From assembly GCF_026241095.1 (NCBI RefSeq), contig NZ_JAPFGB010000001.1, positions 186,001 to 250,000 on the forward strand: DNA of 64,000 nt, in the 5' to 3' direction. The position numbers were made by a program, and so were the translations under genes. Below are positions 60,178 through 64,000 of this stretch, piece by piece. The stretch comes from Saccharopolyspora sp. NFXS83. GTDB taxonomy: Bacteria > Actinomycetota > Actinomycetes > Mycobacteriales > Pseudonocardiaceae. The notes under the pieces were generated by a model. It was not told where the DNA came from. It made no database searches and saw only the letters and a program-made list of their open reading frames with translations. Numbering within the stretch: position 1 is the stretch's first letter; every line of letters starts with the position of its first letter.

Positions 60178-61233
60178 ATGCGCCTAGGGGTGCTCGACGT
60201 CGGATCCAACACCGTCCACCTGCTCGTGGTGGACGCGCACCGTGGTGCCCATCCGACCCCGATGACATCGGAGAAGACCGTGCTGCGGCTGGCCGAGCGG
60301 ATCGGCGCCGACAGGCGCCTCGGCGACGACGACGCCGATGAGCTCGTCGGCACCGTGGCCGAGGTGAAGCAGGCCGCCGAGCAGGCGGGCTGCGAAGACC
60401 TGATGGCCTTCGCCACGTCCGCGATCCGCGAAGCCGACAACGCCACCGACGTGCTCGCCCGCGTGCGGGACGAGACGGGCGTGGACCTGCGCGTGCTCTC
60501 CGGCGAGCAGGAGGCGCGGCTGACGTTCCTGGCCGCGCGCCGCTGGTACGGCTGGTCCGCGGGCAGGTTGCTGCTGCTCGACATCGGCGGCGGCTCGCTG
60601 GAGATGGCCATCGGCATCGACGAGCAGCCCGACCTGGCGGCCTCGCTGCCGCTGGGCGCCGGACGGCTGGCCCGGACCCGGCTGCCGCAGGACCCGCCGA
60701 GCCGACGCCAGGTGGGCGAAGTGCGGGAGTGGCTGGACGAGCAGCTGGCGCCGACGGCGAAGCGGTTCCGCAAGATCGGCAAACCCGATCGTGCCGTCGC
60801 CACCTCCAAGACCTTCCGCTCGCTGGCGCGGCTGACCGGCTCGGCGCCCGCGTCGGCGGGCCCGCGCGTGCCGCGCACCCTCACCGAGACCGGCCTGCGG
60901 CAGCTGCTGGCGTTCATCACCCGGATGTCCGCGGCCGACCTGGCCGGGCTGGACGGGGTCAGCAGCGCGCGCTCCCACCAGCTCGTCAGCGGAGCGCTGG
61001 TCGCGGAGGCGGTGATGCGGGCGCTGGGGGTCAGCGAACTGGACATCTGCCCGTGGGCGCTGCGGGAAGGAGTCATCCTCAGGCGGCTGGACCACGCCAA
61101 CGGAGAGGACCACACTGCCATGCGGACCCGCCTAGAGCTCGGGTCGTTCGACGCGGAGCCCTCCGCGAACGGGTCGGATGCGGATCGGGGAACTGGACGG
61201 CAAGCCCACTACGGGGCACGGTGGAATCGATGA
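60178..61233 (+). CDS. ppx: Ppx/GppA-type exopolyphosphatase
   Basis: The 351-residue protein starts at ATG 60178. The Ppx fold shows [56 protein letters not shown] and [16 protein letters not shown], then [13 protein letters not shown]. This fits the mycobacterial Rv0496 family, which hydrolyses polyphosphate or pppGpp. Its place behind senX3-regX3 suits phosphate metabolism. It overlaps the next gene by ATGA. Confidence 0.92.
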   Translation: MRLGVLDVGSNTVHLLVVDAHRGAHPTPMTSEKTVLRLAERIGADRRLGDDDADELVGTVAEVKQAAEQAGCEDLMAFATSAIREADNATDVLARVRDETGVDLRVLSGEQEARLTFLAARRWYGWSAGRLLLLDIGGGSLEMAIGIDEQPDLAASLPLGAGRLARTRLPQDPPSRRQVGEVREWLDEQLAPTAKRFRKIGKPDRAVATSKTFRSLARLTGSAPASAGPRVPRTLTETGLRQLLAFITRMSAADLAGLDGVSSARSHQLVSGALVAEAVMRALGVSELDICPWALREGVILRRLDHANGEDHTAMRTRLELGSFDAEPSANGSDADRGTGRQAHYGARWNR

Positions 61234-62558
61234 GTCGGGACAGCGGGTCCGAGCACCCGAGCCAGCGCACTGTCGCGGAGCTGCTCGCCGAGTACGGCGG
61301 CGGCTCCCAGAAGAACGCGCACAGGCGACGCAGGCGCGCCGAGGACCCGAGCGAAACCGCCCCGCAGGCGATCATCGAACGGGTGCTCTCGGACAGCGGC
61401 ACCATGCGCGCGATCAAGCCGGACGAAGCCGAGGACACCGGTTCCGGCCAGGCCGGGGGGACCGCCCCGCCCGCTCCGGGACGTCCGCAGGCACCGCACG
61501 GCGCCACGGGGCCGCAAGCCCCGGCTCCGCCCGCCGCCGGGCCGCCCGCCGCTCCCCCGGCAGCGCCGCAGTACGGCGGCCCGCCGTCCGGGCCGCACCC
61601 CGCCGGGCCACCGCCCGGACCGCCGCGCACCGGACCGCAGCCGACCGCTGCTCCGCCCGCCGCCGGTCCGCCGCCCGCTCCCGCCGGGCCGGTTCCGCCG
61701 GCCGCGCCGGGACCGCCCGCCGGCCCGGCTCCCGCCGCGGAAGCCGCGCCGCCCGAGGACGACGTCGCCGACCCCGATCAGGGCTCCGGCTTCTGGGCTC
61801 GCCGCTTCGCCGCCGCCGGGGCGCCGCCGCGCGCGACCGCTCCGCACGAGCCCGAGGCCGGGCCTTCGGACGCGGAGATGACCGTCCAGCAGCCCGCGCT
61901 GCCCAAACGCGCTCCCGCGGGCCCGCCGCCCGAGCAGCCGACTAGGTCGGTGCCCATCGAGGGCGCCACCGAGCAGTTGCCGAGGGTGGAGGCCGAAGCC
62001 AAGAGCGCCGGGGCCGAGGGCACCGCGATGATGGCCTACCCCGGAACCGCCGAAGCGCCGCAGCGCTCCGACGACCCGTACGACTTCGACGACTACGAGG
62101 ACTACGACCGCTCCGGTGGCGACTACCCCGATGAAGCGGTCTACGAGGACTACGCCGAGGGCAGCGAGGCCACCCGGTACCGCCGGGACGGCTACGACGC
62201 CGATGACGACTACGACGACTACGACGCCGCGCTGCCCGCCGGGTTGGACGCCGACGACTACCGGGCCGACGACGCCGACGAGGAACCGGAGCAGACCACC
62301 GGCAAGGAGTGGCTGGTGCTGGCGCTGCAGGGCGGTGCCGGGCTGATCTGCGGAGGCGCGGTGTGGTTCGCGTTCCGCTGGCTGTGGACCGCGATCCCGA
62401 TCGCGGCGCTGGTCGCCGCCTTGGTGATCACGGGCGCGCTGGTGTTCGTCGCGCGGAAGTTCTTGCGCACCGACGATCTGCAGACGATCCTGCTCGCGGT
62501 GCTGGTCGGGCTGATCTGCACCGTGTCACCGGCCGCGCTGCTGCTGATCGGGCATTGA
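61230..62558 (+). CDS. Rv0497-like Pro/Ala-rich membrane protein
   Basis: The 442-residue protein starts at ATG 61230. The N-terminus (about 1-60, [20 protein letters not shown]) is followed by a long Pro/Ala/Gly-rich region (about 70-185), an acidic Asp/Tyr-rich stretch (about 280-350) and three C-terminal membrane helices ([55 protein letters not shown]). Large disordered cytoplasmic region plus membrane anchor matches Rv0497, downstream of ppx. Function unknown. Confidence 0.85.
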   Translation: MSRDSGSEHPSQRTVAELLAEYGGGSQKNAHRRRRRAEDPSETAPQAIIERVLSDSGTMRAIKPDEAEDTGSGQAGGTAPPAPGRPQAPHGATGPQAPAPPAAGPPAAPPAAPQYGGPPSGPHPAGPPPGPPRTGPQPTAAPPAAGPPPAPAGPVPPAAPGPPAGPAPAAEAAPPEDDVADPDQGSGFWARRFAAAGAPPRATAPHEPEAGPSDAEMTVQQPALPKRAPAGPPPEQPTRSVPIEGATEQLPRVEAEAKSAGAEGTAMMAYPGTAEAPQRSDDPYDFDDYEDYDRSGGDYPDEAVYEDYAEGSEATRYRRDGYDADDDYDDYDAALPAGLDADDYRADDADEEPEQTTGKEWLVLALQGGAGLICGGAVWFAFRWLWTAIPIAALVAALVITGALVFVARKFLRTDDLQTILLAVLVGLICTVSPAALLLIGH

Positions 62559-62640
62559 GGCCGGTTTCGTCGCGCGGGTCCGCAGCCGGGCCCGCCGGGG
62601 TGACACCAGGTGGTGGGGCCGCGACACGCTGGGGCAGGAC

Positions 62641-63528
62641 ATGACACCGCAACCGCATACGACGACCGAGCCGAGCCGTCCCGACATCCCGGTCGGGCTC
62701 TCCAGCGCATCGGTGTGGCCGCAGCCCGCGCGGGCCGCGTTCGAGATGGCGGCCGACCTGGGCTTCGACGGGGTCGAGGTGATGGTCTGGGCGGACGCGG
62801 TGAGCCAGGACGTCGGCGCGCTGCGCCGGCTCTCGCAGGAGCACGGGGTGCCGATCCTGGCGGTGCACGCGCCCTGCCTGCTGATCACGCAGCGGGTGTG
62901 GTCGCCGGAGCCGGAGGAGCGGCTGCGTCGCGCGGTGGTGGCCGCGAGCGATCTGGGCGCCTCGACGGTGGTGGTGCACCCCCCGTTCCGCTGGCAGCGC
63001 CGGTACGCCGAGGGTTTCGGCGACCTGGTCGGCGAGCTGGAGGAGACCAGCGGCATCCGGGTCGCGGTGGAGAACATGTTCCCGATCCGCCCGCCCAACA
63101 GGCTCAACCGGCTGCGCGGCGGCCGGGCGAGCGGGTTGTCGGCGTTCACGCCTTCGCCCGACCCGACGGAGGTCGGCTACCGCAACTACACGCTGGACCT
63201 GTCGCACGCCGCCGCCGCGCACGTGGACGCGGTGGAGCTGTACAAGCGGATGCAGGACCGGCTCGCGCACGTCCACCTGGCGGACGGCACCGGAGCGCCC
63301 CGTGATGAACATCTCGTGCCGGGGCGCGGCACCCAGCCGTGCGCGCAGGTCTGCGAGCTGTTGGCCGCGGATGGCTTCGCGGGGTCGGTCGTGCTGGAGG
63401 TGAACAGCCGGAAGGCCCGCAACCAGCAGGAACGCGCCGCACTGCTGGCGGAGTCGCTGGTGTACGCCCGATTGCACCTGCAAGCGCCTGGTAGGCCGCA
63501 GGCGGGCGAACCCGGTACCGGCCCGTGA
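62641..63528 (+). CDS. Sugar phosphate isomerase/epimerase (Rv0498-like)
   Basis: The 295-residue protein starts at ATG 62641. The AP-endonuclease-type TIM barrel has FDGVEVMVWADAVSQDV, PILAVHAPCLLITQRVW, ASTVVVHPPFRWQRR, RVAVENMFPIRPPNRL, YTLDLSHAAAAHVDAV and HVHLADGTGAPRDEHLVPGRG. These supply the metal-binding His, Glu and Asp. Its place after ppx and the Rv0497-like gene matches mycobacteria. The substrate is unknown. Confidence 0.87.
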   Translation: MTPQPHTTTEPSRPDIPVGLSSASVWPQPARAAFEMAADLGFDGVEVMVWADAVSQDVGALRRLSQEHGVPILAVHAPCLLITQRVWSPEPEERLRRAVVAASDLGASTVVVHPPFRWQRRYAEGFGDLVGELEETSGIRVAVENMFPIRPPNRLNRLRGGRASGLSAFTPSPDPTEVGYRNYTLDLSHAAAAHVDAVELYKRMQDRLAHVHLADGTGAPRDEHLVPGRGTQPCAQVCELLAADGFAGSVVLEVNSRKARNQQERAALLAESLVYARLHLQAPGRPQAGEPGTGP

Positions 63529-63619
63529 TCAACTTCGAAACGGGTACGTAGGATCATGGCATGAGTACGATGCGCGCCTCGCTCGCTCATGAGCGACGCC
63601 GGCACTGCGCGGGTCGCGC

Positions 63620-64000
63620 GTGAACGACACCCCTTTCCTCGACACCCTCGCCGTGCGCCCGCTGGGCGACGGCACCTTCGTCGCCGATCTGCACCAGGAC
63701 TGGGCGGTCGGCGACCGCCCGCACGGTGGCTACCTGCTGGCGCTGCTCAGCCGCGCCGCCGTCGGCGACACCTCGCTGGACCCGCTGTCGGTCAGCGCCC
63801 AGTACCTGCGCTCGCCGAAGGTGGGGCCGGTGCTGCTGCGCACCGAACGCCTCAAGGCGGGCCGGACCGTCACCGTCGTCCGGGCGGTGCTGGAGCAGGC
63901 CGGGCAGGTGTGCGTGGACGCCACCCTCACCCTCGGCGAGATCCCCGACGAGCCGCCCACCTGGTCGGACCTGCCGGACATGCCGGTGAACCCGCCACCG
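63620..64000 (+). CDS. Thioesterase-family protein (partial, Rv0499-like)
   Basis: The GTG start (63620) leads to 127 residues and the frame is open to the end of the window. The hot-dog fold shows WAVGDRPHGGYLLALLSRAA (catalytic-loop region), LSVSAQYLRSPKVGPVLLRT and RTVTVVRAVLEQAGQVCVDA. This is the N-terminal domain of a double hot-dog acyl-CoA thioesterase-like protein. The C-terminal half lies outside the window. Confidence 0.85.
   Translation, partial: MNDTPFLDTLAVRPLGDGTFVADLHQDWAVGDRPHGGYLLALLSRAAVGDTSLDPLSVSAQYLRSPKVGPVLLRTERLKAGRTVTVVRAVLEQAGQVCVDATLTLGEIPDEPPTWSDLPDMPVNPPP

Noticed and set aside
63561-63623. 20-codon frame ending at the thioesterase GTG (GTGA overlap), possible leader peptide
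   Set aside because: It is Arg-rich without amino-acid codon runs or an attenuator structure, so the overlap may be chance.

Overview
The window is high-GC actinobacterial DNA, most likely from a mycolate-group or pseudonocardial genus (Saccharopolyspora/Pseudonocardiaceae-like). The supporting genes are mshA (mycothiol synthesis), a mycothiol-dependent maleylpyruvate-isomerase family enzyme, senX3-regX3, an hbhA-like gene, emb-type arabinosyltransferase sequence and a gamma-butyrolactone-receptor-like regulator. The genus is inferred from gene content only.

Layout. (1) 1-5640: a small reverse-strand gene with a clear terminator, a heavily frameshifted arabinosyltransferase (emb) pseudogene, a small conserved-looking gene, a nested hairpin, and a TetR regulator of the ArpA/ScbR type with a matching operator about 200 bp upstream. 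(2) 5954-6221: tRNA-Glu(UUC), tRNA-Asp(GUC), tRNA-Phe(GAA). (3) 6179-27539: an actinomycete integrative and conjugative element (AICE) inserted in the 3' half of tRNA-Phe and bounded by a 44-bp direct repeat. Its core (int, xis, DUF3631 ATPase, primase-polymerase, GGDEF protein, FtsK-like TraB, small membrane proteins, XRE regulator) runs mainly on the minus strand. Its cargo includes a DUF262 plus RelA/SpoT-like pair, two aminoglycoside-phosphotransferase-fold kinases, two XRE-TPR regulators, a membrane-anchored P-loop NTPase with Sel1 repeats, and a DUF1883 gene. (4) 27540-27990: the attachment arm and decayed 3' end of a second, related integrase, so an older element was probably displaced by the present one. 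(5) 28111-43409: chromosomal genes, including a MocR/YczE divergent pair and a locus of subtilisin-like protease, ECF sigma factor, 162-aa protein and TPR-CHAT protease-like protein (35079-40003). (6) 43660-64000: genes whose order resembles Mycobacterium tuberculosis Rv0474-Rv0499 (XRE, hbhA, DUF2516, murB, L,D-transpeptidase, mshA, YbjN, gpm, senX3, regX3, ppx, Rv0497-, Rv0498- and Rv0499-like), with local insertions.

How the genes work together. The AICE core supplies site-specific recombination, replication initiation and double-stranded DNA transfer; its cargo looks like defence or abortive-response material. The conserved block joins cell-wall building (MurB, L,D-transpeptidase), mycothiol synthesis (MshA), glycolysis (Gpm) and phosphate/polyphosphate signalling (SenX3-RegX3, Ppx). 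The best candidates for undescribed systems are the DUF262/RelA-SpoT pair, the subtilisin-ECF-CHAT locus and the Sel1-repeat NTPase. No database search was possible, so all family calls come from reading the protein sequences.
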